53,047 nucleotides of DNA, from the NCBI GenBank assembly GCA_964579855.1, contig CAZOIM010000003.1, positions 1 through 53,047 of the forward strand, given 5' to 3'. Below, piece after piece: positions 19,176 to 27,183 of the stretch. The stretch is from JADGQA01 sp964579855. Its GTDB lineage: Bacteria; Bacteroidota; Ignavibacteria; UBA10030. Position 1 is the first letter of the stretch. Every line of letters starts with the position of its first letter. Under the pieces are notes generated by a model. That model was not told where the DNA came from. It worked only from the letters and a program-made list of their open reading frames with translations, and made no database searches. Made by a program: the position numbers and the translations under genes.

Positions 19176-20507
19176 TTAATGGCTTTTGGCTATCGCCTCA
19201 GGTCCTTCGTTGATTAGCTTGATTACAAGAAAAAGAAAGAGTACTCCGATAACGAAATACATTCCCAGAAACCCCAGCAACGTAAACAATCCGTTGCCTG
19301 CCGAGACGGTTGGCGATGAACCTGCAGCCGTACGCATCAGGTTATACACAAGCCAAGGTTGGCGCCCGAGCTCCGCGGTCAACCATCCTGCAGTGTTCGC
19401 AATGTAAGGAAAAGGAAAACTCAGCATCAGGATCCACAATGCCCAACGGGTGGAGAAGAGTTTTTCCTTCCAAAGGAGCAATACACTCAAGATCATGACA
19501 GCGATGAATATTGTGCCGAGGCCGACCATAACGTGATAGGAATAATACAACAGCGGAATATTTGTCGGCCAAATGTCTTTGGAGAATGCCGGCAGACCTT
19601 TGATCTCAGCGTTCCAGCTATAGTGTGTCAGGAAACTGAGAAGTTTGGGGATGTGAAAGGGATTGTCAATATCCATCTTCTCCATGTCAGGTTGGCCAAG
19701 GATCACCAGTTCTGCACCTTCCTTCGTTTCAAAGACCCCTTCCATCCCAGCGAACGTGACAGGCTGAAACTCATAAATATTCTTCACCTGGCCATCTCCA
19801 GTCGGAAATGCTACGAGGATCGATGCGATCACGCCGGCAAGAATACCGATGCGGATGAAGATCCTGCCGTATTCCAGACTCCGGCCGGCAAGGACATAAT
19901 ATGCTCCAACCGAGGCTACGACAAAAGAAGCGGTCACGACCGCGCCAATAATCGTATGCGTATACTGCCAGATTGCCCAAGGATTCAGAATCAATCCCCA
20001 ATAGTCGTTGACCTGCACCGAGCCGTTCACCAAAGTGTATGCGACCGGATGTTGCATCCAGGCATTCGTTGCGACAATAAGATAACCCGAAACCCATGAA
20101 CCCAAGAACACAAGGAACGCCGCTGCGAAGTGTCCTTTTGGTCCTAATCGTTTTTCCCCGTAAAGAAAGAGTCCAAGGAAACTGGATTCAAGGAAGAATG
20201 CAAACACACCTTCCATCGCGAGGGTCTGGCCAATCACTCCTCCCGCGTATGTCGAAAACCTTGCCCAATTCGTCCCGAACTGAAACTCCATCGGAATACC
20301 TGTAATGACGCCGACGGCAAAATTGATTGCGAATATTTTTGCCCAAAATCTCGCGGCGCGGTTGAATCGATCGCCGTTACGTCGAAGGGAAAGTCCTTTC
20401 ATAATCACAATCAAAAGCCCGAGTCCCATCGTCAATTGGGGAAAAAGGTAGTGATACGTGATAGTGAAGGCGAATTGAAGTCTGTCTATTAATAAGGCAT
20501 CTTCCAT
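19176..20507 (-). CDS. cydA: cytochrome bd ubiquinol oxidase subunit I
   Basis: 443 residues from the ATG at 20507, with AAGGA seven bases before it; an open frame runs on to 20615 but lacks family sequence. MEDALLIDRLQFAFTITYHY carries the heme b595-ligand His. EGVFAFFLESSFLGLFLYG, YTLVNGSVQVNDYWGL and WLTAELGRQPWLVYNLMRT follow. The quinol (Q) loop is short, with no long C-terminal insertion of the E. coli type. It is the first gene of a cydA-cydB-sigma-anti-sigma operon; the promoter should lie in 20508-20995. Confidence 0.95.
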   Translation of the reverse strand: MEDALLIDRLQFAFTITYHYLFPQLTMGLGLLIVIMKGLSLRRNGDRFNRAARFWAKIFAINFAVGVITGIPMEFQFGTNWARFSTYAGGVIGQTLAMEGVFAFFLESSFLGLFLYGEKRLGPKGHFAAAFLVFLGSWVSGYLIVATNAWMQHPVAYTLVNGSVQVNDYWGLILNPWAIWQYTHTIIGAVVTASFVVASVGAYYVLAGRSLEYGRIFIRIGILAGVIASILVAFPTGDGQVKNIYEFQPVTFAGMEGVFETKEGAELVILGQPDMEKMDIDNPFHIPKLLSFLTHYSWNAEIKGLPAFSKDIWPTNIPLLYYSYHVMVGLGTIFIAVMILSVLLLWKEKLFSTRWALWILMLSFPFPYIANTAGWLTAELGRQPWLVYNLMRTAAGSSPTVSAGNGLFTLLGFLGMYFVIGVLFLFLVIKLINEGPEAIAKSH

Positions 20508-20995
20508 AGAGAGATCCTTAAGTCTGTCATTCCGGCAAACACGTGCATGTGGCGTTTGGTTGGCGCTGTGGAGCTTGAAGCGCTCGTTTGATATGCTGAG
20601 GAATAAGGTAATCAAAAAAACCTCTTATCTTCAACCTTGTAGCTTCAGTGCACTGCACAGAGTCTAAGAATACCGGACTCCGGGACAGAATACCTCGGCA
20701 GTGTAAGGGCACGGTGCTCGATGTCTACTGAATTTGTGTTGAACGATGAATTACCGATCGCATGTTCTTCGTCGAAGAAACAAATTGGAAGAGTCAAAAA
20801 AACCATGCCTTACTTTGAAACGAAATCCTGATGAATCCAAAAAACGTCAATACTCATCAATTTGACTTTTCTCAATTTTGAGATTGATATTCGTCGAGGT
20901 GTCTAATCGTTTCGTTTTGAGTCGTTTCCACAGGCTGATTTTGAATTAGGGACGACTTGGAGTACATTTCACTTGACTCAGCTTGACAGATCGGG
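20508..20995. promoter_or_regulatory. 488-bp divergent intergenic region between cydA and the MEDS/PAS gene
   Basis: Must hold the cyd promoter on the minus strand and one for the sensor gene. Visible structure is a small palindrome TCTCAA-TT-TTGAGA at 20870-20883. I find no convincing FNR-type TTGAT-N4-ATCAA site. A 61-codon open frame at 20527-20712 (minus) is not persuasive. Confidence 0.4.
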
Positions 20996-23146
20996 GTGAT
21001 TACGGAAGATTCGAAAAAAATATCGGAGACATTAGAGAACCTCGCAGTCCACGAGCACCTTGCATTACTTTTTTCCAGCCAGCGCGAACAATTCGAAGTC
21101 ATTGCACCATTTCTCCATATGGGATTGGAACGTGGCGAACGCTGTCTCTATCTCGCCGACGACATCACACCCAAGGCCATCATAGGACGCCTTAAGGCGG
21201 AAGGAATTGAAGTCGAGAACGCGCTGGAGGCGAAGTCACTGGTAATCGAGGTCAGGAAAAGAGGATATTTTGATCCGGAGTTTATGATTCGTCTTCTGAA
21301 GGAATCTGCGGAAGCTGCGATTGCAGATGGATATTCAGCATTGCGTGTAACGAGCGAAATGAGCTGGTTGTTGGCAAGAGACGGTGGCATTGAGCGTCTC
21401 AACGACTTCGAAGCGATGCTCAATTATTTCTTCCCCCAATATCCTGCCCTCGGAATTTGCCAGTACGACCTCCAGAAATTCCGTCCGGAGACAGTAAAAG
21501 AAGTGGTCCTCTGTCATCCGAACGTGATCGTCGGCGGTTCGCTTCGGAAAAACCCGATGGAGGACAGCAATGTCCGGCTCAACCTCGTTATTACCGAACA
21601 ACAGCGTATTGAAGAAGAACTTCGCCAGAGCGAAATGAGACTCGCCGAGGCCCAACGTTTGGCGCATCTCGGCAGCTATGAATTCGACGTCCATACCGGT
21701 CAATCGAAATGGTCGGACGAGACATTCCGGATTCTTGGACTTGACCCGACGATTGCCAAACCGTCGATTGACGAACTGATACGTGCCGTCCACTCTGAAG
21801 ACAAAATCCGGGTTCAACGGACGATTGTTTCGGCCTTGAAAGAACGCGCTCCGTTCGAGCTAGAGTTCAAGATTACTGTCGGTCATTCGGTAAAGCATTT
21901 GTTGGGAATTGGACAGGTGGGATTAGACGACTCCGGCGAAGTGTCAAGAATGTTCGGAACGCTCATGGACATTACTGAACGACGCCGGATCCTGGATGCA
22001 CTGCAATTGAGTGAGGAGCGATATCGGCGGCTGCTTGCGTCAGTAACGGACTATGTGTATTCCGTTTCGATCATAGAGGGACGCGCCGCATCAACTTCTC
22101 ACGGAGCGGGATGTCTCGCGGTGACAGGGTACAGTCCGGAGGACCACCTTGCAGATCCATTCCTCTGGTACACCATGGTCTTTCCGGATGATAGAATTCT
22201 CGTCACGGAAGAAGCGGAGAAGCGAATGCGCGGTGAATCAGCGCGACCGCTCGAACATCGTATCATTCACAAAAACGGATCGCTTCGGTGGGTCCGGAAC
22301 ACGATCGTCCCGCGGCGCGATGCAGATGGAAACCTGATCGGATACGACGGGCTCGTTGAAGATATCAACGAACGTAAATTGATTGAAGAATCGGTTCGTG
22401 AATCCGAATCTCACTACCGGGCAATGATCGACACCTTTGACGGTTTCGTGATGATGTGTCGGTCGGATTATCGGATTGTGTTTATGAATGCTCAATTTAT
22501 CAAACGTGTTGGTAAAAATGCTTGTGGCGAAGACTGCAGGGAATTTGTTCGCGAAATGGCAAATATTATTCCGCCATTTATCAGCGACAAAGCACTGTCC
22601 GGAGAAAACCTTAGCTGGGAAGCGCACTGTCCCGACCAAGGACAGTGGTTTTCGATCGTCAACACGCCCGTACGTGGAGTGAGTGAAAATATTTCCGTGC
22701 TTATCACGATCCAGGACATCACACAAAAGAAGAGCATCGAACAGGCCTTAAAAGAGAACCAGGAACGCAGCAGGGATGTGGTGGAGACGGTTGAAGAATG
22801 GATTTGGGAACTCTACCCGAACGGTATCTTCAAATTTACCAGCGGCAAAGTGATACAGTTTCTGGGCTACGAACCAGTGGAATTTAGCGGGAAGTCGTTC
22901 CTCGATTTTCTGATGCCGTTTGAAATGGAAAGGATTTCCACGATTTTCCGGGATGCCATCGCGCTGCAAAGGCCGATCGTATCGCTCGAACTTGTTTGCA
23001 GACATAAGGACGGTCATCCCGTCAAATTTGAAACTTCCGGCAAACCATTCTTTGATGAAGCGGGAGCGCTTTTGGGATACCGTTGTATCAGTAGGGAAAT
23101 CGCCGACCGCAGGAAAACCAAAGAGGAAAAACCCGCCCAATCGTAA
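20996..23146 (+). CDS. MEDS-domain multi-PAS sensor protein without an output domain
   Basis: 716 residues. Residues about 15-180 are a MEDS (DcmR-like) sensory domain: HEHLALLFSSQREQFEVIAP, GERCLYLADD and RVTSEMSWLLA. Four PAS/PAC units follow at about 220-330, 335-455, 460-585 and 590-705. Each ends in a PAC-like DITERR, DINERK, DITQKK or REIADRR signature. The protein stops right after the last PAC: there is no kinase, GGDEF, EAL or helix-turn-helix region. The start is GTG 20996, inside GGGGTG, with no better candidate downstream. It is divergent from cydA and so may read redox state or small molecules, but its partner is unknown. Confidence 0.82.
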   Translation: MITEDSKKISETLENLAVHEHLALLFSSQREQFEVIAPFLHMGLERGERCLYLADDITPKAIIGRLKAEGIEVENALEAKSLVIEVRKRGYFDPEFMIRLLKESAEAAIADGYSALRVTSEMSWLLARDGGIERLNDFEAMLNYFFPQYPALGICQYDLQKFRPETVKEVVLCHPNVIVGGSLRKNPMEDSNVRLNLVITEQQRIEEELRQSEMRLAEAQRLAHLGSYEFDVHTGQSKWSDETFRILGLDPTIAKPSIDELIRAVHSEDKIRVQRTIVSALKERAPFELEFKITVGHSVKHLLGIGQVGLDDSGEVSRMFGTLMDITERRRILDALQLSEERYRRLLASVTDYVYSVSIIEGRAASTSHGAGCLAVTGYSPEDHLADPFLWYTMVFPDDRILVTEEAEKRMRGESARPLEHRIIHKNGSLRWVRNTIVPRRDADGNLIGYDGLVEDINERKLIEESVRESESHYRAMIDTFDGFVMMCRSDYRIVFMNAQFIKRVGKNACGEDCREFVREMANIIPPFISDKALSGENLSWEAHCPDQGQWFSIVNTPVRGVSENISVLITIQDITQKKSIEQALKENQERSRDVVETVEEWIWELYPNGIFKFTSGKVIQFLGYEPVEFSGKSFLDFLMPFEMERISTIFRDAIALQRPIVSLELVCRHKDGHPVKFETSGKPFFDEAGALLGYRCISREIADRRKTKEEKPAQS

Positions 23147-23166
23147 GCACCTGTTGCGACCGGCTT
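23105..23166 (+). terminator. possible terminator stem after the MEDS/PAS gene (stem arms 23166-23172 and 23193-23199)
   Basis: Arms TGGCGGG and CCCGCCA with a 20-base loop, followed by TTGTTT. The stem is short and the loop long, so this is tentative. Read the span as 23166-23205; the coordinates given are in reversed order by necessity of the record and cover the same site. Confidence 0.2.
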
Positions 23167-23218
23167 GGCGGGAGTGCAGTCTGCTGTTTCCACCCGCCAT
23201 TGTTTACCAATTTTTGAC

Positions 23219-23267
23219 TTGACTAATTCCGGTAATCATGTTAATTTAAGACAAGTAAGTCTGAATA
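23219..23267 (+). promoter_or_regulatory. candidate promoter and operator of the Rrf2 gene
   Basis: TTGACT (23219-23224) and TAATTT (23242-23247) are spaced by 17 bases as -35 and -10 elements. Over the expected start lies AGAC-N6-GTCT (23249-23262), followed by GAATA. The decamer AGTCTGNATA at 23258-23267 recurs at 23741-23750 before the next gene, so the Rrf2 protein may bind both (inference). Confidence 0.4.
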
Positions 23268-23271
23268 AGCC

Positions 23272-23712
23272 ATGAGCATTATCTTTAGCCGACAATGTGA
23301 GTACGCGCTGCAAGCGACGTCATACCTGGCTCTCAAGCCGGCAGGGAAAATGACGTCGATCAAAGAACTGACAAAAAAGCTCGACATCCCGTATCATTTT
23401 CTCGGAAAGATCCTGCAAAGCCTTGCATACAAGGGATTGCTCAACTCCCAAAAAGGGCCGACAGGCGGATTCGCTTTGGCGATGCCCGCTCACGAGATTA
23501 CGCTCTACCACATTGTGGATGCGATAGACGGTAATGATTTTATGAACAAATGCGTGATGGGATTCCCGGAATGTACGGGAAGGAACCCGTGTGCAGTTCA
23601 CGAAAAGTGGGGTGGACTCAGAGATGGAATCTATAATATGCTTGTGAATAAGAACATCGCACAAATCGCGAAGGAAATGAAGAAACCGGAATTCCGGCTC
23701 TTTGCCGGGTAG
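23272..23712 (+). CDS. Rrf2-family transcriptional regulator, Fe-S type
   Basis: 146 residues. The winged-helix N-terminus starts MSIIFSRQCEYALQATSYLA and includes the recognition region IPYHFLGKILQSLAYKGLL and a wing GPTGGFALAMP. Three cysteines, in CVMGFPECTGRNPCAVHEKW, match the cluster-ligand spacing of NsrR/IscR/RsrR-type members, so a [2Fe-2S] or [4Fe-4S] cluster sensing NO, redox or iron is expected. It precedes a NapH-like ferredoxin gene by 71 bases, probably its target. A promoter with a palindrome overlaps its own start region. Confidence 0.9.
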   Translation: MSIIFSRQCEYALQATSYLALKPAGKMTSIKELTKKLDIPYHFLGKILQSLAYKGLLNSQKGPTGGFALAMPAHEITLYHIVDAIDGNDFMNKCVMGFPECTGRNPCAVHEKWGGLRDGIYNMLVNKNIAQIAKEMKKPEFRLFAG

Positions 23713-23783
23713 TTTTTTTTGAACATATTTCAGAGTAATTAGTCTGTATATATCTCGTAGGGGTCAATTCAAGGAGGCGAATG

Positions 23784-25055
23784 ATGAAAACTGAAGATGA
23801 AGTTGAGGTAATGGTTGGAAGGGACAAAGGTTCAAAACGCGAAACCGACGTAGTCGTCGACAGTTCGATATGGCGCACTTCTGCGGACGATGTCGAACAC
23901 AAAGAACCACAGGCTCAATCAATCAAGCAACCAAGGCATCTTAAAAAGTTGTCTCCCGAATTGCGAAAGCCGAAGATCTTTTTCTCTAAAGAGAAGAACT
24001 TGTTGCGGCGAGTTCTCTGGAGACTCAAGGAAGATTCCCAGTTCCTCCGTACCGCTGTGCAAATGGCATTCGGATTGCTTTGTCTCTGGATCGGAGTCGA
24101 GTTCCACCTCTTTGTTTCCTGGGGACAATCCGACGGCAATGTTGCCTTTCATTCGCGACCTCCCGGAGTGGAGGGTTTTCTCCCAATAAGTTCCCTGATG
24201 AGTCTGAGATTCTGGTTGCAGACAGGTGTCATCAACGACATTCACCCTTCGGGACTCTTTATTTTTCTTGCAATCCTCCTTGTCGGCCTGCTGCTCAAGA
24301 AAGCCTTCTGCAGCTGGCTCTGTCCAATCGGCACCGTAAGTGAGTCGCTGTGGCGGTTTGGCCAGAGAGTTTTCAAACGGAATTTCGTCGCACCTCGGTG
24401 GCTCGACTATCCGCTGCGTTCACTTAAATATATCCTCATGGCGTTCTTTGTCTATTCGATTTGGCAAATGGATGTAGTCTCACTCAAGGCATTTCTCTAC
24501 AGCCCGTATAATAAAGTGGCAGACGTGAAGATGTACCTCTTCTTTGCAAACATATCATCGTTTGCTCTGTGGACCATCCTCACTCTCGCTGTGCTTTCCG
24601 TCTTTGTCAGGAATTTTTGGTGTCGCTATCTTTGTCCGTACGGCGCTTTTCTCGGAGCTGTGAGTTTCCTGAGCCCCGTGAAGATTACGAGACAGAAGTC
24701 AACCTGCATTGATTGTGAACTCTGCACGAAAGCGTGTCCGGCCGGAATCAAAGTGCACAATGCCTCAAGAGTCTGGAGTGATGAGTGCATGAGTTGCCTC
24801 GAGTGTGTTGCCGTGTGCCCGGTGAAGAATACACTCGACGTGCGCCTTTCGAAAAATTCAGAACCCATCCCAAACTGGGTGTTTGGGACTCTTGTTGCAG
24901 GTGTCTTTGTGGCAGTTACGGGCCTTGCAATGATTACTGGGCACTGGCAAAACAGCATCTCACAATCCGAATATGCACGGCGAATTCCACAAATCGATTC
25001 GCCGCTTTATCAACATTTTCGCGGACAGGTTCCCGCCTATGATCCCAATGAATGA
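23784..25055 (+). CDS. NapH/NosR-C-like membrane 4Fe-4S ferredoxin
   Basis: 423 residues. A hydrophilic N-terminal 90 residues precede about five membrane helices. Two CxxxCP motifs (FCSWLCPIGT and FWCRYLCPYGA) face the cytoplasm. They are followed by two 4Fe-4S sites (CIDCELCTKACPAG and CMSCLECVAVCPVK). Proteins of this kind pass electrons from quinol or flavin carriers across the membrane, as in NapH, NosR and RdxA/CcoG. ATG 23784 sits six bases after a perfect AAGGAGG; ATG 23781 is three bases closer. The gene overlaps the methyltransferase start. Confidence 0.85.
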   Translation: MKTEDEVEVMVGRDKGSKRETDVVVDSSIWRTSADDVEHKEPQAQSIKQPRHLKKLSPELRKPKIFFSKEKNLLRRVLWRLKEDSQFLRTAVQMAFGLLCLWIGVEFHLFVSWGQSDGNVAFHSRPPGVEGFLPISSLMSLRFWLQTGVINDIHPSGLFIFLAILLVGLLLKKAFCSWLCPIGTVSESLWRFGQRVFKRNFVAPRWLDYPLRSLKYILMAFFVYSIWQMDVVSLKAFLYSPYNKVADVKMYLFFANISSFALWTILTLAVLSVFVRNFWCRYLCPYGAFLGAVSFLSPVKITRQKSTCIDCELCTKACPAGIKVHNASRVWSDECMSCLECVAVCPVKNTLDVRLSKNSEPIPNWVFGTLVAGVFVAVTGLAMITGHWQNSISQSEYARRIPQIDSPLYQHFRGQVPAYDPNE

Positions 25056-25830
25056 CGTTGGCAACGAAGTGATGCAAAGCGTGTCAGGATTCTACGATGC
25101 TCTCGCGCCAGAGTATGACAGCATGACTGGATTTCAGAAAAGATTCGTTCACGAGACGCCTTTCATTCGTTTGCTGGTCGAGAGGTACAAGATTCGCTCG
25201 GCAGTTGACGCTGGATGTGGAACTGGTTTCCATGCGCTCCTTCTCGCGCAGCTCGGTGTGCAGGTGACTGCAATTGATGTCTCCGCGGAAATGATTCATG
25301 AGGTCCCGAAACACGCCGCCGAATTGGGTGTCTGTATAACCACGGTGCAAGCAGATTTCAAAGAGCTTAAGCGCATAAAGGGATTAAAAGTTGATGCAGT
25401 CTTCACTATGGGAAATTCTCTTGCGCATCTTCTCTCGGAGGAGGATCTTCAATTAACACTGAAGAGCTTCGAGTCGATCTTGAATCCAGGTGGGATTCTC
25501 TTCATTCAGAACCTGAATTATGATCGCATCCTTGCGGACAAAGAAAGGTTGCAGAGCATCAAGGAAGTTGATGAAAAGACGTTCGTCAGGTTCTACGATT
25601 ATGGAGGTACGCTTCTCACGTTCAATGTCCTCACTATCACGAGAGATGACGGAATCTCGAGACAAAACCTGGAATCAGTCCAACTGAGACCTGTTTCCTT
25701 TGTTGAGTTGAGTGCGATGCTTTCGGAGCTCCGATTCGAGGGTATTACTTCGTTTGGTAGCATAGCAATGGACGAATATTCACCAGCAAAATCCAAGGAT
25801 TTGATCGTGCTAGCGAGAAAGAAAGCCTGA
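25048..25830 (+). CDS. class I SAM-dependent methyltransferase
   Basis: About 260 residues. The SAM-binding motif I is SAVDAGCGTGFHALLLAQLG; TAIDVSAEM is the acidic strand 2 end, and FTMGNSLAHLLSEEDL the family's loop after strand 4. ATG 25048 overlaps the preceding stop by eight bases; ATG 25039 or 25072 are possible, and an open frame reaches 24973 inside the ferredoxin gene. The substrate is unknown. Overlap with the ferredoxin gene suggests co-expression. Confidence 0.8.
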   Translation: MNDVGNEVMQSVSGFYDALAPEYDSMTGFQKRFVHETPFIRLLVERYKIRSAVDAGCGTGFHALLLAQLGVQVTAIDVSAEMIHEVPKHAAELGVCITTVQADFKELKRIKGLKVDAVFTMGNSLAHLLSEEDLQLTLKSFESILNPGGILFIQNLNYDRILADKERLQSIKEVDEKTFVRFYDYGGTLLTFNVLTITRDDGISRQNLESVQLRPVSFVELSAMLSELRFEGITSFGSIAMDEYSPAKSKDLIVLARKKA

Positions 25831-25936
25831 AGGAACGGCGATGAAGTCGGAACGGCCAGACGTATATCCACTGTTCTTATAGACACCGGAAGGTCGCACG
25901 TGAGCAGTCTTCGATAAATCTAGAGAAAGGCATTCT

Positions 25937-26446
25937 ATGCGTGGCAAGCTCTATGAATATTTTGAGTCCGACCATAAACGGCTCGAGGGACTACTGAACC
26001 GCGCTACTCAACGTCCGAGTACATTTGATATGGACTTATATGGAGAATTTCGTTCTGGTCTACTGAGGCACATCGGTTTGGAAGAACGTATACTCTTTTC
26101 CGCTGCACAAAAATCCAAGGGAGGCGAGCCGTTCCCGAGCCTGCCAAAGCTGCGTCTGGATCACGGTGCCCTCACAGCGTTGATGGTGCCTCCCCCAAGC
26201 GAGGGCATTGTTGCTGCGATTCGCGCCATCCTCATCGCCCACGATGCCATTGAAGAATCGCCCGGAGGCCCTTATGATGTATGCGACCAACTTGCCGGCA
26301 CTGAAGTTGACGTCTTGCTCGAAAAGGTCCGAAGTGCTCCTGCAGTGCCCGTAGTGCCGCACAGGAACGAACCATTTGTCATCGACGCTACACGGAGAGC
26401 CCTCAAACGGGCAGGATACAACCTTGAAGATTTTGAAAAACGATAG
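25937..26446 (+). CDS. hemerythrin-like (HHE) domain protein
   Basis: 169 residues. The metal-ligand pattern of hemerythrins is seen: FESDHKRLEGLL, RHIGLEERILFSAAQ, LRLDHGALTALM and IAHDAIEESPGGPYDV, supplying His and Glu ligands for a di-iron centre. Such proteins bind oxygen or NO, or help repair Fe-S clusters (compare YtfE/Ric). The cation-rich tail of about 40 residues is not part of the bundle. Close to the Rrf2 and ferredoxin genes, it fits a nitrosative- or oxidative-stress set. Confidence 0.8.
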   Translation: MRGKLYEYFESDHKRLEGLLNRATQRPSTFDMDLYGEFRSGLLRHIGLEERILFSAAQKSKGGEPFPSLPKLRLDHGALTALMVPPPSEGIVAAIRAILIAHDAIEESPGGPYDVCDQLAGTEVDVLLEKVRSAPAVPVVPHRNEPFVIDATRRALKRAGYNLEDFEKR

Positions 26447-26501
26447 CCTGGAATCCGAGATCCGTAACGCATATTCAACATTTGCAATGCAGTGAATCAT
26501 C

Positions 26502-26870
26502 ATGACAATAAGATTGAAGAGAGTATACGAAAAGCCGGAACGATCAGACGGTGTTCGTATTTTGGTTGATCGACTTTGGCCGCGGGGCTTGGCAAAAGAC
26601 GAGGTAGCATTGGATGAATGGTTGACCGACATCGCACCTTCGAACCGTCTGCGGATCTGGTTCGGCCATAAGACAGAACGCTGGTCGGAATTCCAAAGAA
26701 GATATAGAAGAGAACTGACGTCGTCCGAGAAAAAGACGGTTGTCGCACGATTGAAAAGAATTGCCAGAATTTCGACGGTAACACTCCTCTACGCATCGAA
26801 AGACACGGAACGTAATAACGCTGTTGCACTTGCTGGATTCTTGGCCGGAAAGCACAAGCAGAGTCATTAA
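26502..26870 (+). CDS. DUF488 family protein
   Basis: 122 residues, the normal size for the family. The opening TIRLKRVYEKPERSDGVRIL and the motif VDRLWPRGLAKDEV are diagnostic, with LRIWFGHKTERWSEFQRRY and TLLYASKDTERNNAVAL later. DUF488 proteins are small cytosolic proteins of unsettled function, sometimes near heme, iron or stress genes. It follows the hemerythrin gene after 55 bases in the same direction. Confidence 0.88.
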   Translation: MTIRLKRVYEKPERSDGVRILVDRLWPRGLAKDEVALDEWLTDIAPSNRLRIWFGHKTERWSEFQRRYRRELTSSEKKTVVARLKRIARISTVTLLYASKDTERNNAVALAGFLAGKHKQSH

Positions 26871-27183
26871 GAAATGCTGCATTGGCCTCGATCAGTTGGA
26901 ATCGACTCGGCCATTATCAAATCGGCAGAACAATAATCCGTGAGACGTTAACAGCATTGCCGCAATCCGCATAATTCTCTGCCCCAGCAATACGCACTGA
27001 CGACCGGAAATCAAGTTTCTACGATCGGTGTTGTCAATTTTTGGAAAACCCCAAATCCCGCTTCTTGCTTCGACTTCAAATTCTTGATACTATCTACATC
27101 ACCTTTCTGTGCATGTCTCCAGTACACGCGGATCGAAATTTCACATCGTCCGTCATAGACCAACATCAAACCGTAAAACGTCC
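26871..27183. other. 313-bp intergenic region
   Basis: No gene is seen. An imperfect stem (TGGCC...GGCCA around 26883-26918) follows the DUF488 stop and could end transcription. The rest is the 5' side of the acyl-CoA ligase gene, without a clear promoter. Confidence 0.35.

Noticed and set aside
20527..20712. 61-codon frame upstream of cydA
   Set aside because: Short, no clear start signal or domain; it lies where the cyd promoter and leader are expected.
23166..23205. Strong terminator after the MEDS/PAS gene
   Set aside because: The stem is only 7 bp with a 20-base loop; kept in the feature list only as a low-confidence site, whose intended span is 23166-23205.
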